DNA from: Hysterangium stoloniferum
Lineage: Eukaryota > Basidiomycota > Agaricomycetes > Hysterangiales > Hysterangiaceae
Assembly (NCBI GenBank): GCA_015178975.1
Contig: WHVD01000001.1
Coordinates: 3,224,001 to 3,288,000 of the forward strand
Direction: 5' to 3'
DNA length: 64,000 nt
The notes below the pieces were generated by a model. It saw only the letters and a list, made by a program, of their open reading frames with translations, had not been told where the DNA came from and made no database searches. The position numbers were made by a program, and so were the translations under genes. Below, piece after piece: positions 12,901 to 24,001 of this stretch (position 1 is its first letter; every line of letters starts with the position of its first letter).

Positions 12901-15194
12901 AGCATAGATCTCACAAGTGCACCTTTGGTCGTATTGAAACCTATTATAACATCGCATGATTGCCTCAATTCGAATGGTGACGCAATGTCGTACCTGTGCG
13001 AACCACCAATGCCAATGCAGGAGCATCCTCGGAGCCCTGTGTTACACCTCTGATTCTGATCACCCGCGTTCCAGCATACAGAAAGCCCTTCGCAACTTGT
13101 CCTTCTATTTGACCCTCGTCTCTCCACTTCAAGAGGTCCACGTCTTGGATGGGCGATTTACTTATCGGCACGCTCTCGCCAGTGAGCATGCTTTCGTTAA
13201 CGATGGCATCACCGGAGAGGAGAAGCATGTCGGCTGGCATGAATGTTGGTTCGGGATAGCTTAAGTTGACAATGTCACCGGGTACAAGATCCGCTGAATT
13301 GAGTTCTTGGACTGCAGAAGGCGATAAATAATATTACGGAAACGTTGGAGTTAAAAAAATACGTACAACTACCATCTATGAGTACACCAACATCGCAGGA
13401 AAATTTCGACATTTCTCGCATCCTGGCTATGGTCTTTGGACCTAGGGATCAGCGGAGCGACAACGACTGAAGATCGGGAAACGAACGGTCTTTGTTTCCA
13501 CAAGAGTTGTCGTTATACTCATCACGGAAATCAATGCAATACAAAATGCGTAATAGTAATAATCGTCGAGCGACCAGAGGATAATACTTGCAACTTGAAA
13601 AACATAGAAGGGGTGAATGATCTAGGTCATGCACCATGAATAATAAATTCACGCAAACACATGTAGTTCAAACCTCGTCAACAAGTAATGAAACCGTCGA
13701 TTTGCCCTGAATATCGATGATATTTGATCCAAAAAGTGCACTGCGCTGCTTTCGAACAGTCTCATCAAGACCGAACTTTACACCTTTGATGTTCTTCCAA
13801 GACTGATCACGCCAATCTCTGAGTAAAATAATAAAATAATTCATGAATTAACTATCCACAATCTGTGTAAATAAACGAACCGGATTGTAGTAAACAAACC
13901 GACTTCTGTATTTAAGATAAATCGAGTGTATCGGTAGTCGACAACTGTCAGTTGTCCTGCTGTTTCAGGATCATTTCGAGCAGGTCCCGATGGCGAATCT
14001 GGCTCGAGCAAAAGTGCGCTATCGGGGGTCGGTATAGAAAGAAGCGAGGAATCCGGGAAAACAGTTGACATGGGATACGGATACGGAATTCTAGATAACG
14101 CCACCACCACTAAGCCACGAGAAGCTGTCTAGTCTGCGTTAACATGCTTAAGATAGAAGTGAGAGGCAAATAAATACTACTTCAGCTACGACAAAACCAT
14201 TCCTAATATTTTTGAACGCCTTTTCGTATGCAATCCAGCGTAGCCATACACGAGGAAACCAGTGGCCAGCAAGTCCCAGGATGCCGAAGGTTATCAGGCT
14301 CCCCAATGTCCACAGCCGTTGCTTGTATCGGATGATTTCTTGACCTAAAAATCGGACTGTTAAATCCTCATCAACAAGATGTACTCGCTGGCGACTGGGG
14401 GGACCCAGAGGTGGAGGCGGAGACATCGCAAGGGGTATTTCCTCAACATCAATCCTGGTATCACCAAAAAATGGGTCATTCGAGAGGAACGGGAGCGAAC
14501 CAGTAGGAGATAGAGGCATAGATCCGAAATCAACATTTCTGGATGTGACGATATCCGCGCCCTCCGGGCGTAGACTATCTGCAGAATCGGCATCCTCCTC
14601 TTGAGAGGAATATCCCCAGCGTTCAGATTCGTCGTCATCAACTGCGTAGTCATTCCATTCAGAACTTGGCCTTGATCCGCTTCTTCGTGATCGACTCGAT
14701 CGTCCAGAAGAAGCCCTGGAAAGCGCTCGAGGTGAATGCGCAGGAGACGACGAACGGAAGAGGCGTGCCATGTTCTCGAATACTGAACGCGAAGCCATTG
14801 ACTCACGGCGACGAGACGAGCGACCAGTGTGAGAGGTAGCGATGTCTACGCCATCTTGCGTGTCAGGTTCATTGTCGCTTTCCGAACTTTGCTGCATGTC
14901 TTCGCTGTCTCCGTCTGGAGGGGGTGATGCGAGGCTCATTCGGTCCTCACTTCTCCGCCTGTGACGACTGGAGAAGCTTTGTCGACCACTGGCTCTTCGA
15001 GCAGGAGGCCTTTCACGGTGCATTGTAGTTACGCTGGAAGGTAATACAGTGTGGCCAGGACCATCGAATACTGCATTCATGTCTTCCCCATACACACTTA
15101 CCTGTGAGTCTCGCCGTTCACGGGCTCGACCACCATAAGCATTAGTTATGTCTGCATCCGTAGCACCTTCCGTATAGTCATGCTGCGAGGCCAT
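9918..15194 (-). CDS. P5B-type cation-transporting ATPase (Ypk9/ATP13A2-like)
   Basis: A P-type ATPase of the P5B group, the family of yeast Ypk9 and human ATP13A2, which act in vacuolar/lysosomal membranes; ATP13A2 exports polyamines. All hallmarks are present in order on the minus strand: LTGESVP (about 13170-13190), the P5B signature PPALP before TLSIGTSFA (about 12650-12680), the phosphorylation motif DKTGTL (about 12537-12554), [18 protein letters not shown], and the hinge GDGANDC (about 11096-11116). C-terminal membrane segments follow to the stop at 9918. There are many introns of about 45-60 bp. I checked joins at 11.75-11.80 kb (KR/EQAE), at 12.0 kb, and the five exons from 10.98 to 10.20 kb; all are in phase. 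The cytosolic N terminus of about 300 residues is Ser/Arg-rich. Start at 15194 ([10 protein letters not shown]); an in-frame ATG at 15239 is the alternative. No lesion seen. Confidence 0.9.
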
Positions 15195-15532
15195 CGAGCC
15201 AGGTGCGTTGGCTCCTGAACTACCGACCAAGTTTATCAACGATAGTAAGCTAGACCATATTCAAACTCCGAACAGGGGCTTGCAGGGATATTAAATTACC
15301 AACATTAAACCCAAGCTGATAGCTTCTGACCCCTAAACTTGTTTAATAATGTAATACAGATCATCAAAGGATCTGTGTGGATGCTGTTAAGCTTGGAGAC
15401 CTAAGAAAGCTTGAGTGGACACTTATATTGAAAGTTTGCTACAAGGAATTTCTGAAATTATGTAAATAGAATGTCCAAACCAAACCAACATAAATTTTAA
15501 TGTTGCATGTCATACACATTGGTTCTTAGTCC
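15195..15532. other. Intergenic, upstream of the P5B ATPase
   Basis: Promoter region of the minus-strand ATPase, moderately AT-rich. No other gene is supported. Confidence 0.45.
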
Positions 15533-16251
15533 ATGTCATCTCTACAGAAAAGAAAAGAGCATAAATGTACTGAGTGTCGCCAACCAATGATGGGCCATCC
15601 CAAGAACAAGCATCCAGGTATGTTTGAGACAGATGCAGAACTATGGTGGATGAACAATTTTTTTGTAAACAGCTTCAGCATTCCGAAAAGGGGTGGAAAA
15701 TAAAGAAATCACTCTTGTTATGGTTGCTGAGGGGAAAGAAAAGAGAAGTGCTGAGTATAAGAGAAAAAGGCGTCAACAGAAAAGACAGAAGACAGTAAGT
15801 GCCAACTGATATGCATATGAAAACAGCCAATTTGTTCCAAGACATACCACCTCTCAGAATAGAGCAACTGGTCCAAATGCAGACTCAGATCCCCAATGTT
15901 TGGGAGAGAGTCTACTTCAACCACCATCGTTCTCTGTTCAGGGTCCAATCGCAACGATTGAGGTTCCAAGTCTAGCATTCCCATTAGCACACTGGGAATC
16001 ACTTCAACATGCGCTAAAATTGAAAGAGGTGAGCTCTATTTAGGTATATGTTAGAAAAGCTAATATGATTTGTGAGAAAAGTACATATGAAATCTACCTG
16101 TTCAACAACATTGTACAATCTCTGGTCCAAACTCTTAAAGCATTGCCTTGGGACTTAAGTATGGGGTTTGGCTTTAACTTATGTTTCACCCTCCTGATAG
16201 GTGATTCATTACCCACATGCATCACTCAACAAAGTGAAGGCATACAGTGAG
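15533..16251 (+). pseudogene. Possible small spliced gene with a CxxC motif, perhaps broken
   Basis: Candidate exons: 15533-15617 (MSSLQKRKEHKCTECRQPMM, one CxxC), about 15671-15798 (Lys/Arg-rich) and about 15832-16026 (open, Pro/Ser-containing), then a short last exon ending near 16251. Borders such as CCAG/GTATGT and ACA/GTAAGT look real. The open frame of the third exon, however, does not follow in phase from the second with the acceptor I can see, so the gene is either wrongly modelled or a pseudogene. The stretch at 16161-16190 resembles a motif found in the LTR repeats of this window. I do not recognise the protein. Confidence 0.3.
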
Positions 16252-16399
16252 GGTTTATAGCCATATGTTATAATGTTGGCAAAAGGGACGGGTGGTTATG
16301 TTCCGGTCCATTGATGTAACATGAAAGAATTAGGATTCTGGGTATACAGCAAACCAATAATAATAATATAATTACAGAGCTAAAATAAACATGTGAAAC

Positions 16400-17344
16400 C
16401 TATCCAAAAAGCCGCCAAATCCAATAGAAGCAGAAAAATGTGAAAACGGCCCCTCCAACAAAGATATACATGTCTTGTCGGCTATACATGAATCAGCTGC
16501 TGAGAATACAAAAGTAACCCATTAAATACCTTCGACGTTCAATCCAGCCTATAACATCGCGACTCAATCCGAGCGTATTGGCGGCGTCCAACAATCTTCG
16601 ATGTGTCCCTTTCAGCACATTGCGTTGATCAACCAGATTGTTTAACACTTCTTGCCCTTGGGCCAAGAATTCGTCTAGACGCGCCTCCGTCGATTGCAAA
16701 AATGAATGTTCGTCGAGGGCATGGTTTTCGCGCAGACCGGTGTTAGGTAGAAAGGCTGGGGCAGGACTAGGGCCCCGGAACGGTGATTCGGAATGAGGTG
16801 ACGGAGGGCTTGGGCCAGGACCCCAACGTCGTCGTGGCTCCATGGTGCTCGGTGATAATGAAGATGCAAATAATTCACTCCTTTGTGCGGCAGTTTTCTG
16901 CAGGAGTTGGTAAGCGTTAGTGATGCTTATCGTAAATTTAAGGCTATACATGCCTCATTCGCAAAGTTGGTTTTTAATTGATCAAATTCTGTCTTGAAGT
17001 CATTATATTCTGTTCGAAACTTTTGTACGCGCCTGCAATTGGCATATCAATAAGCTCTCATTCCTGAATTGGAATTCATACGGACATTAATGCTTTCTCT
17101 TGTTTCGCCTTGATCATTTCTCGTTTCGCCATAGAATCATAGTCGTCAACAGTCCTATGTAATGCAGCTAGAGATGCAGAAATCTGGCCTAGCGTTAAGT
17201 GAGTGATGTCCAAGGTTTCTCTACTACGATCCAGCCCAACCACTCACCGAGAAGGGATGCTGAGTTTTCCCCACACCGTAATCGTTCCATGTCAGTCTGG
17301 AGGGAAGTTGTTTGACGGACTCCAGATGTGTACAAAGAGTTCAT
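16400..17344 (-). CDS. BOS1: BOS1/membrin-type Qb-SNARE of ER-Golgi transport
   Basis: Mediates fusion of COPII vesicles with the Golgi, as in yeast Bos1 and animal membrin/GOSR2. Five exons on the minus strand: 17248-17344, 17086-17188, 16954-17032, 16530-16897 and 16400-16481, giving 242 residues with all phases consistent. It starts MNSLYTSGVRQTTSLQTD and has the N-terminal helices (ASLAALHRTVDDYDSMAKRE, MIKAKQEKA). A Pro-rich linker is followed by the SNARE helix (HSFLQSTEARLDEFLAQGQE, then VLNNLVDQR) and a C-terminal anchor (YIFVGGAVFTFFCFYWIWRLF). The third intron appears to start with GC rather than GT (GAG/GCATGT). The second uses GTCCGT. Start chosen at the conserved MNSLYTSG. Confidence 0.9.
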
Positions 17345-17731
17345 GGTCTTGGCGAACAATGTTAAGAAAGCCGTACTATGCACGCGACGTGTCTTGCGTG
17401 ACGTCCGTCACATCACACTACTTGTAATAGAACAAATCTATAATCTATACAAGTTGACAAAAATAAGAAACATTGATGAGACGAGACAGTACTCTAGCTA
17501 CAGATTATGGAACATGTGTGAGGAGAGTACACCATGTGAGGAGATAAAACAGACAAATCAAAAGTTTTTGACACTGTGAGAGTTGTAATGTAAATGTAAC
17601 CGACAACACCAGAGCGGCGGAGTGATGGGAGTAGGGATAAAGTGATGCAGGTCGATATGACAGTCTTGGAAGGAAGGTATATGGCCAAATGAAGGGATGG
17701 GAATTTCGTGAGTGAGTGCCTCCGCGCGTGA

Positions 17732-18908
17732 TTACCGGCCGGGTGGTGACACTGAATTGCAAGTGCGTCTTGCCCTCTCGTCCTCGACGACAGCGGGAAT
17801 CTCACCCGATCTTGAGAGATTATGCCAATACACAATATCACCTGCACGTAGCTTCCCTCGTTCAGGCTTTAGAAACAGAAACTGGAAAGAAGAGGTATGC
17901 GCGTTTTGTAGGTGGTTTGAGTTTAGTGACGATGTACTGGACGATAAAGAGTGGTAATTTCCTAAAGACGAAGACTCCGGAAGAGTGTAAGAGGGCTCTA
18001 ATTCTCCCACGTCATGATCATCGTATAAAGGGGTATAAGAGATGGTCGAAGAAGGTAAATTGGGTGAGACATTCGTTGGAGGGGTGATGGCTGAAACCAG
18101 TGGGGGAGAGGTGGGTATAACGCCAGGCTCATAAGGAATGTAGTGCCGTGTGGTTGCTTTGATCTCCTTATTGAAGAATACGAATCGATGACGGTTCGTA
18201 TGTCGGTTAGTCGGCGAGACGGACGAGCAACAACGATGACACTAAAACCAAGGATGAATTTAATTGTTTTCGTGTGGGTAAGCAACTCACAGGGATGACA
18301 ACCATGTACCCGACCGAACTACCACAACCATGACAAGAAAGCGTTTGAGTTAGACATTCACAAGTGCGGGCTGGTGGGGCAGGCAACCCCGATGGACAAG
18401 ATAAGGTCGAAGCATGAATGACCTCTGCTTCTAGAGGAGGAGGGTATTCCGGGGGACCGGGATTTGCAGAACAATTGATCGGAAGAGCGTCGCTCGAATA
18501 CAGGGGTACCTCTGGTTGAAGCAGCAGCACGGCCTGGAAAACAGGCTAAACCCAGCAATATTATAGTATATTCATGAAGCTTACTTTCATGCCTCGATTG
18601 GTAAGGAAGGTATCGCAAGATTTACAATCTAGAATGTAAACTTCTTGTAGGATTGGCGGTGGTCCGGAGATGACATTTGTTGGCCATGATTGGCTTTGGC
18701 TGGAAGGAGAGTGGTGTTGAATAGGATGCAAGCTCTGATGGGGTTGATGGACGTGGTTGGACATGCTGTGGCTGAGGCGGGGACGGTCTGACTGGATCGT
18801 CGAGAAGTAATAACGAGTGTTGAAGCGTGACGTCGACGAATAGACAGTCGGACTCTGCACGACTGGGTGAGAGTGGGAACGGCGAAAAGAGTGAGGGTTC
18901 ATATCCAT
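17732..18908 (-). CDS. FAM72 family protein
   Basis: Matches the FAM72 domain, a small Cys-rich family known from animals and many fungi whose biochemical role is unsettled. Three exons on the minus strand: 18585-18908, 18291-18533 and 17732-18241, joined in phase 0, 358 residues. The core runs from LDCKSCDTFLTNRGMK through DALPINCSA and CECLTQTLSCHGCGSSVGY to VIP/CHRC and HRFVFF. The CxxC pairs (CKSC, CHGC, CHRC) suggest zinc binding. Compared with animal members of about 150 residues, it has an N-terminal extension of about 85 His/Ser-rich residues and a C-terminal tail of about 130 residues. Start at MDMNPHSF; an upstream in-frame ATG at 19004 is less likely. Confidence 0.87.
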
Positions 18909-20072
18909 CTGGCAGTCCCCGCCTATAGCTAGCGATCGTGTGGTCAAGACAAGAAGACGAAGGCCACACGCGTCAGTTCCGCGAGACCATCGGCAGGCGC
19001 GCACGCCACATCTGCACTACAGTTTCCCACATCAAATCTTTGTATCTATCTTGAGATCTGTTCCCGTAAGTAAAACATCCTTTATTAGATTACACTAATC
19101 AATTCCATAACGGATAATCTACTCCCATCGGAGAAAGATTGCAATCGTCCCACCAATGGCCGTGCCGAAAAATCCTTAGCCTCCTCGACAGTCCCTATAA
19201 CAGAGACCTCGCTATTTTACCCGACAGAAGCCTGTCTTCATTACAGTACCAGTATACTTGAGATGCTTCCAGAACCACTATCCAAGACGGTTCAATGACC
19301 AGTATCCCGATGAAATAATAAGAGCAAAGGTAAAGAGTGGAATTTATGAACTATTATCTCTCATGTATACTGTAGTAAAGAGCAGACACAGATTGAATAG
19401 TTAGCAGAACCGAATAACATCCATTATCCGGCCTCCGCAGATTCTCATACATAAAGAAGACTTCGGATTCCTGACACTTTGAGCTGTCCGATCCGAAAAG
19501 CATGTGAGATTTTTGCTGACAGCAGAGCTCTAAACTTGGAGATTGAAAAAAATTAAGAGCAATTACAAAGCAGTGCTGGCAACGTGCAGTCTGCAGTGTC
19601 TTGCGGATTCTGGCTGCAAGGTGATGCCATCCAGAGGCTGAAAATGGGACTTCGGCTGAAGCGATAATATTTTCGACATGTGTCCATAGTTAAACAATAT
19701 TATTTGGGTTATGACTTGATCTTTGGGATGGGATGTATTCTCTGGTATATATGTGGCTTTTCAAAAATAGTTAATATAATATAATATAATTTCATTCAGA
19801 AACTTAACCAGAACTATCTGGCCTACCAATCTACATATGTTGTGGAATTTTTTTCAAAAGGATAATCTACAGATGGTTGTTTTACTAACTTTTATCAGAT
19901 GCAGGATAAATATCAATATTTCCTCATTCTCCAAAGTATTGCCTGATGGACTGGATCTGAATAAAACATTAAATTTCAAACAATATACATAAATATATGT
20001 ATATATGTACTTGATTGTGTAAATAATTTCTAAAGTTTTTAGTTATCCTCTGGTGTCTGTGTCTGTGCACTT
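18909..20072. other. Intergenic, transition to repeat-rich DNA
   Basis: 18909-19560 still has normal CpG content and is probably the FAM72 promoter. From about 19600 the sequence becomes CpG-poor and AT-rich, with a TATATGTATATATG stretch near 19995, marking entry into old transposon DNA. No gene is supported. Confidence 0.5.
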
Positions 20073-20602
20073 TGTTAAAGTCTAAGTTTCTAAACCTAAA
20101 AAGGATGGTACACTGGGAGTCCATAGGGTTAGAATGTACTTAACTGGGAGATCTGGTTCTACAGGACAAGTGGAGCTTGGCTTCAACTTATGTGTTGCAT
20201 CCTCATATGAACTGTTTGGGTGTTCTGGTATTTTGAAACAAGCAAGCAGTACATAATAGACTAAAGGTCCACACTTAGCTAAATCAACCAGGAGGCTGGA
20301 ATGCTCAGGGTTGGAGTGATCAGAGTCTCAAAGTCAATATTCAAACTAAAGAACTGTAGCATACAAGAAGAGAGTTTTAAACTAAAGTGAGACAGGTGAT
20401 TGGGAGGCCAATCATGGAGGTAAAAAGACAAACAGATCAAAGGAAGCAAGTGACAGAATGGAGGAATGATAAAAACTAAATGCAAAGTAATAGGAGAATA
20501 GTAAAAGGGTTTGAGGTGGGAAATGATGTGTACATGTAGAGTGGATGATGGGAAAATGTTGTGATGGGATGTTAAAGTCTAAGGTTTCTAAAGTTAAAGA
20601 GG
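20073..20602 (+). mobile_element. LTR-type repeat, family D (degenerate)
   Basis: Begins TGTTAAAGTCTAAG and contains the recurrent block GAGCTTGGCTTCAACTTATG and CAACCAGGAGGCTG. Related copies lie at about 44780-45495 (same orientation), 59860-60320 and 62700-62940 (both inverted). A 33-bp segment starting TGTTAAAGTCTAAG occurs both at about 20072 and 20570. The two same-orientation copies flank the whole nested block, so they could be the LTRs of outer element C; that is inference. Confidence 0.5.
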
Positions 20603-21137
20603 TGTTATGATCCATTCCTAGATATTTCAATATTCCGATATACATAACCTTCCATTAGATATTCCTTATTTTGATGTATTCTCTGCCTCTGGAAACTAAC
20701 TACTCTCCAGACATATTGGACTTTGCTCTTGTTCCATATTTGGTAACTTGTCTATTGACAAGTATTCATTTGTTTGTTTATTATGTTCCCAGTTTGGAAC
20801 TTCTATCCTAATCCATTCTTATTGTTCTCAATCTGTAGTATGTATAATAGCCAGAGAGTCTATATTAGTTTCCATGCATTTGTACTTACACCTTAAATCT
20901 GATATCAACTTAGTTAGCTCATTCCTCTTCTCTCTCTGTATGCTCAATATTCAGAACTCTTCAGAACTATGAATATCCATAAGCTCTCCGACACTTATCA
21001 GAAATTAAGGACATCTGAGCATTTGCATAGGGGCACAGCACATAAGCTGAAGCCAAGTTCTGACCCTACCTGGAAGTATCTGAGTTCTTGGTTATTTCCC
21101 AATAGTCCTGGAATAAGTCCCAACATGGAACTTAACA
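20603..21137 (+). mobile_element. Second LTR copy of the element A family, plus orientation
   Basis: Starts TGTTATGATCC and ends near GGAACTTAACA, the same ends as the LTRs of element A. It is followed by a leader (CAGATCTTACACTTATGACTC) and the first codons of an A-type gag (ATGGGTCCCAAATGCAAAGC at about 21171). The copy is cut off near 21264, so only the 5' LTR and a stub of gag remain. Confidence 0.7.
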
Positions 21138-21264
21138 GTATATCAGATCTTACACTTATGACTCACTCATCATGGGTCCCAAATGCAAAGCTACCAAATG
21201 TTAAGATCTGTTCCTGGAGACTCCATGGAGTAGTTCCTAGACATCATATCGGGTTCTGAACTAT

Positions 21265-21692
21265 TGTCACGAATCGATTATTCTTCGATAAAGTCAAATA
21301 ATATTCTATCAACCGAACTCGAAAGCCTCGTTCAACGAAGTATATATTCGTCCTGTCGATGAAGTTAGAGGCTATACCAGTCACGAGAACTCACGGAAGT
21401 ATTTGTCGAAGAAGTTACGACAAGATAGATTACTAATATCACTAATATACAGATATTTCGACTGACTTCCCTCGCTCCTTTCGTAGCCCTTTTATGCTTT
21501 TCGTCGTATCGTTATGACTATGTTATGAACTAATTATGAAATCATATATGACGTCGAAATGAGACATGTCGAAAGAGATTCAATGGTGTCGATTAATGTT
21601 TGGTTTGTCGAGTTGAATTCGATAGGTCGAAGAGTTGTCAAATATTACCTTTGAATGTTTGTGATGATATGTGACATGTGACAGTTGTGACA
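21265..21692 (+). mobile_element. LTR-type repeat, family E (CpG-rich copy)
   Basis: Starts TGTCACGAATC and ends GTTGTGACA, the TG..CA ends of an LTR. Related copies are at about 62225-62690 (same orientation) and about 61045-61390 (inverted). This copy keeps many CpG dinucleotides that are TpG or CpA in the others. No target duplication is visible: the right neighbour is a family-1 LTR stub (21693-21747) and the left neighbour is a truncated A-type gag. Confidence 0.55.
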
Positions 21693-21747
21693 GTCCTACC
21701 GGATATCCCACGGGTTTCTCCAGAAACCTGCCCTGTACATATCCTAA
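21693..21747 (-). mobile_element. Stub of a family-1 LTR
   Basis: On the minus strand it begins TGTTAGGATATGTACAGG, matching the start of the solo LTR at 41892-42687, and stops at the edge of the family E repeat. It lies inside the gag remnant of element C. Confidence 0.55.
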
Positions 21748-21928
21748 CAACTTGTCCTTGTATGCTTAATCCATGAACCATTTCATACAACCTTTGATCC
21801 TCAGCTTCCTCAACAAGATTCTGTGTGAAACATTTGTTAATTGAAACATAGTGAGACATCTTGCCTGCATAAGGACAGTCAATCTTAAAATGCTCCATGC
21901 TTCCACAAATCCAGCACTCTTAAGAGGC
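21748..21928 (-). pseudogene. Gag remnant of outer element C, zinc-knuckle part
   Basis: On the minus strand this reads CWICGSMEHFKIDC, a CX2CX4HX4C zinc knuckle, then LVEEAEDQRLYEMVHG. It continues the gag frame seen at 43479-44330 on the other side of element A, showing that A inserted into this gene (TSD GAGGC). The frame is closed further on by the LTR stub. Confidence 0.7.
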
Positions 21929-22505
21929 TGTTAAGTGCCATGTTGAGAACTTATTCCGGAACTATCAGAAAGTGACCAGGAACTCAGAAACTTTCAAATA
22001 GGGTCAGGACATTGGCTTCAGCTTATGTGCTGCACCTCTACACAAACACTCAAAGTCCTTAATTTGAGAGATGGGAATGTTATGCCAGAAGATATGGATA
22101 TTCAGAGTTCCAAAGAGTTCTGAATATCAAGCATACAGAGAGAAGGAAGGAATAAGAAACTAAGTCAATATCAGATCTAATGTAAAGTACAAATTCGCAG
22201 AAACTAATATAAGTATTCTTGTTATTGTATACAAACTAAGATCACAATAAGATGGAATCAGAAGTAGTCTGAAATGGGAATACAATAAGATGGACTAAGG
22301 AAAGTATTTCCAAAATGGGAATACAATAAGTAAACAAGTAAATACTTGTCAGTCAACAAGTTACCTAATACAGAACAAAGGTGAGATCTGGAAATATGGG
22401 AACTATGAATGTCCATAGTTGGAAGTTGGATTGGAGACTTGGGGTGGAGTTCGGAATGTTTCGGATGATATTGGATATTGAAGTATCTGGGAACAGGTCA
22501 TAACA
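21929..22505 (-). repeat. Element A 3' LTR
   Basis: 577 bp. Ends on the minus strand are TGTTATGACC and CACTTAACA. It matches 42876-43478 over most of its length and contains the shared block GGCTTCAGCTTATGTGCTGC at about 22014-22033. Confidence 0.85.
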
Positions 22506-22632
22506 GTACCCCCCTGTTAGGCCAAAATCCCATAGAGGTGATTAGGTATTGAGTGTTGAACCATCAGTTATACATTATGTGTCATGAAATTATGCAAATT
22601 TGGAAGTGGAGAGTTTTGGCTGCTGGTCTGAG

Positions 22633-22640
22633 TATAAAAA
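22633..22640 (+). promoter_or_regulatory. TATA box of the antisense extra gene in element A
   Basis: TATAAAAA about 50 bp upstream of the ATG at 22689, on the strand opposite to gag-pol and just inside the 3' LTR. It suggests the extra gene has its own promoter. Confidence 0.45.
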
Positions 22641-22688
22641 CTTCCAAATATTCAAAATAACAATTTTCTTTCTTTAACTACAACTTGT

Positions 22689-23885
22689 ATGTCAATTCAC
22701 TATCCCTTGTTTGCTAACACTCCAGAAGATTCAGATGCTGAAATTGCCATACTCACAAAAATGTCGAAGGTTAAAGAACTTCAATGAAAATGACAGAGGA
22801 TGGAGGAGTTGAAGCGATAACAAGAGGAGGAGGAGAGTGTGTTGATGTGGGAATTGAAGGAGGCAGAAGAAGCAGAAAAACATGAGTTGGAGTGGGTGAA
22901 GGTGGAGAAGGAAGGAAGTGAAGGAAAAAAGGAAGGAATGGTTTCAGAAAGTTATGGAAGATCAGAGGTTGCAGGAAGAGGCAGAGAAGAAACAACAGGA
23001 TGCCATGGCAGAAGAACAGCAGTTGAAAGAGAAGTGGGATGGAAAAGTAAGTGAGCCAGAAATGTTCCATGTATTTCCAATAACAGTAGATAACAGCAGA
23101 AAGCCATTCAAGTGGATGAGGAGGGAGAGGCTGGACCTTTGAGTCCAAAGGTAAGTAATTTTGTAAAAATTCTGGAATATGACTAATTTCCGAAACAGAA
23201 ACAAAAGACCAAGGCTCTGGAATGGATGGAGGTTGCTCATGAAATTCTGTGTCAGCATTGCTGGGACATTACTTGTTGGAGACAGAAGGTAAAATGGGGC
23301 AGAACCTGTTTTCCTTGGATGGCAAACAAGATCCCATGCACTCTCACCATGAAGCAGACTCCAAAGAATGAAAAGACTCAAAAGGTCGAAAAGGCAGAAA
23401 AAATGGAAAAGGTGGAAAAAATAGTGGTTGTGGGAACCTCAGGAATGGTCAAACCTGTGGAAACTGAAGTGCCAAAAAATGGATGACAATACCAGCATTG
23501 GAATCCTCAGAGATACCATTAATGCAATGATATTTATTGGGATGGAGTTGATGAAGGTTTGAGAGACCTTAGAGCGCCATAATGATGTCCAAGAGAAAGG
23601 TTTCTGGGCATTGAATCAGAACTTCTGGAAACAGAATGAGTTCCTGGAAAAGGTAATTGGTCAGCATTGGTATGTATTATTGCAGTGTCTGAAAGGTATG
23701 CCAATAAGGAAAAGGATGAGCTGAATGATCTGTTGGTGGATATTGTTGAGAAAAGATAGGTGTCAGGAGAAAAGTCAGAAAGTGAAGATGGGGAGGTGCA
23801 GGAAATGGTGGAGAGTGTGGAGATTGTGGATGAGATGGGAGTTGAAGTGGAGGGGGGATTTGGAGTGCTGGAAACACTATGTTGA
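22689..23885 (+). pseudogene. Antisense accessory gene of element A: coiled-coil plus Cys-rich motif (broken)
   Basis: Runs opposite to gag-pol, between the pol stop (24002) and the 3' LTR. It starts MSIHYPLFANTPEDSDAEIA. A Glu/Lys/Gln-rich coiled-coil region follows (EEQQLKEKWDGK). After probable introns at about 23047-23096 (GTAAGT..ACAG) and 23152-23199 comes a Cys-rich segment with CQHCWDITC, then GRTCFPW and NKIPC, a possible zinc-binding module. The rest continues with LERHNDVQEKGFWALNQNFW and DELNDLLVDIVEK and ends in an acidic tail. Several in-frame stops are TGA in positions suited to Arg, so this copy is dead. I cannot name the family; a DNA-binding role is inferred from the Cys pattern. 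Confidence 0.6.
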
Positions 23886-24001
23886 TTTGTATTTTTATTT
23901 TAACTTGCAATATTTTGTTTTTATTATCATGACTTGAAATTGTGTGAAAGAGTGTTGGATTGGAAGTGTTGGAAAACAGACAGGGAAGAAAACAGAGGGA
24001 A

